From an uncultured Caryophanales bacterium (GTDB lineage Bacteria; Bacillota_I; Bacilli_A; RFN20; CAG-288), in the NCBI GenBank assembly GCA_937896065.1, contig CALBLI010000002.1, positions 1-16,567 of the forward strand: a stretch of 16,567 bases of DNA, written 5' to 3'. This document shows positions 15,972 to 16,567 of this stretch, in pieces. Both the position numbers and the translations under genes were made by a program. Each line of letters begins with the position of its first letter. Within the stretch, counting starts at the first letter, position 1. The notes beneath the pieces are model-generated. The model made no database searches. It worked only from the letters and a program-made list of their open reading frames with translations, and was not told where the DNA came from.

Positions 15972-16567
15972 ATGAAAAAGAAAATTTTTACAATTTTTGC
16001 TTTTTTCTTCTCTTTTGTTTCTTTATTTTCATGCTCTAAAAAAACACAGACAACTAGAGAAATAACTATTGGATTAGAATGCAATTATCAGCCATTCAAT
16101 TGGACTGTTGGCAGTGAAAGTGATACTACATTGCCGATTTCAAATGACCAAGGTAAATTTGCAGATGGATATGATATAACCATTGCTAAAAAGATTGGTG
16201 AGCATTTAAACGCATCCATCAAAATAATGAAACTTGAGTGGGATTCACTGATAACCAACTTAAATAATAATAACATTAATTTAATCATAGCTGGTATGAC
16301 AAATACTGAAGAGAGAAGGCAGTCAATTGATTTTACTAATGAATATTACAGATCCGAACTTGTTTTAGTTACCAAAAAAGAAGTGGCTTTAAAATATAAT
16401 GATCAAGTATTAGCTGCTGAGAAAATCAAGAATGAAAAAATATTTGAAAATCAAATTATTGAAAGCCAAATTTCAACATTAACTGATGAAATCATTGATA
16501 TTTTCAAAAGTGAGTTCAACTGTCTTCATGCAACACCACAAGAAACATTTGCTAAAGCTAGTGCTGA
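15972..16567 (+). CDS. Amino acid ABC transporter substrate-binding lipoprotein (family 3), 3' end outside the window
   Basis: The first 198 codons are present and the frame is open at the window edge. The product starts with a lipoprotein signal, MKKKIFTIFAFFFSFVSLFS, and a lipobox LFSC, so C21 should carry lipid and anchor the protein outside the membrane. The mature part shows the family-3 solute-binding fold: IGLECNYQPFNW, then FADGYDITIAKKIGEHLNA, LEWDSLITNLNNNNINLIIAGMT and TEERRQSIDFTNEYYRSELVLV. Such proteins deliver polar amino acids to an ABC importer. The lysine riboswitch directly upstream makes lysine or a related cationic amino acid the likely ligand; this is inference from context. 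The permease and ATPase are probably downstream, outside the window, or fused to this protein. GGAGG lies 10 nt before ATG. Confidence 0.88.
   Translation, partial: MKKKIFTIFAFFFSFVSLFSCSKKTQTTREITIGLECNYQPFNWTVGSESDTTLPISNDQGKFADGYDITIAKKIGEHLNASIKIMKLEWDSLITNLNNNNINLIIAGMTNTEERRQSIDFTNEYYRSELVLVTKKEVALKYNDQVLAAEKIKNEKIFENQIIESQISTLTDEIIDIFKSEFNCLHATPQETFAKASA

Overview
The window is AT-rich bacterial DNA read with the standard code: TGA ends several genes and tryptophan is TGG. Strong AGGAGG-type ribosome binding sites, sigma-A-like promoters, a LFSC lipobox, the rlmB/sigma-factor and polA/mutM/coaE neighbourhoods and a lysine riboswitch all point to a low-GC Bacillota of the Bacilli/Erysipelotrichia/RF39 kind. 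Genus and species cannot be read from this sequence.

Layout. (1) 1-79: two hairpins; the second looks like a plus-strand terminator for a gene outside the window. (2) pnp (polynucleotide phosphorylase) on the minus strand, divergent from two tandem zinc peptidase genes, M32 carboxypeptidase and M3 oligoendopeptidase, on the plus strand. The shared promoter region holds an 11-bp perfect inverted repeat midway between the two -10 boxes. (3) A perfect 17-bp bidirectional terminator separates the peptidases from the convergent minus-strand operon rlmB - sigma-70-like factor - nnrD. (4) About 540 bp between rlmB and dnaE holds a short ORF that looks like a gene remnant. (5) A tightly packed plus-strand operon follows: dnaE (possibly leaderless), polA (overlapping dnaE by 23 bp), and one reading frame fusing MutM (Fpg) to CoaE (dephospho-CoA kinase). 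(6) A sigma-A promoter, a full lysine riboswitch with expression platform, and the 5' part of a family-3 solute-binding lipoprotein gene cut by the window end.

How the genes fit together. dnaE-polA-mutM/coaE joins DNA synthesis, gap filling and oxidised-base repair, with a CoA-biosynthesis kinase welded to the repair enzyme. The rlmB operon links rRNA methylation, a regulator of transcription and repair of damaged NAD(P)H. The two peptidases probably finish intracellular peptide breakdown. The last gene is probably the binding protein of a lysine or related cationic amino acid importer, switched off when lysine is plentiful.

Most notable items: the MutM-CoaE fusion with almost no linker; a diverged sigma factor at the usual sigH position after rlmB; a lysine riboswitch whose terminator hairpin also covers the ribosome binding site; DnaE with a degenerate PHP domain and a candidate leaderless start; and inverted repeats on two promoter regions. 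No CRISPR array, insertion sequence, tRNA or rRNA gene was seen.
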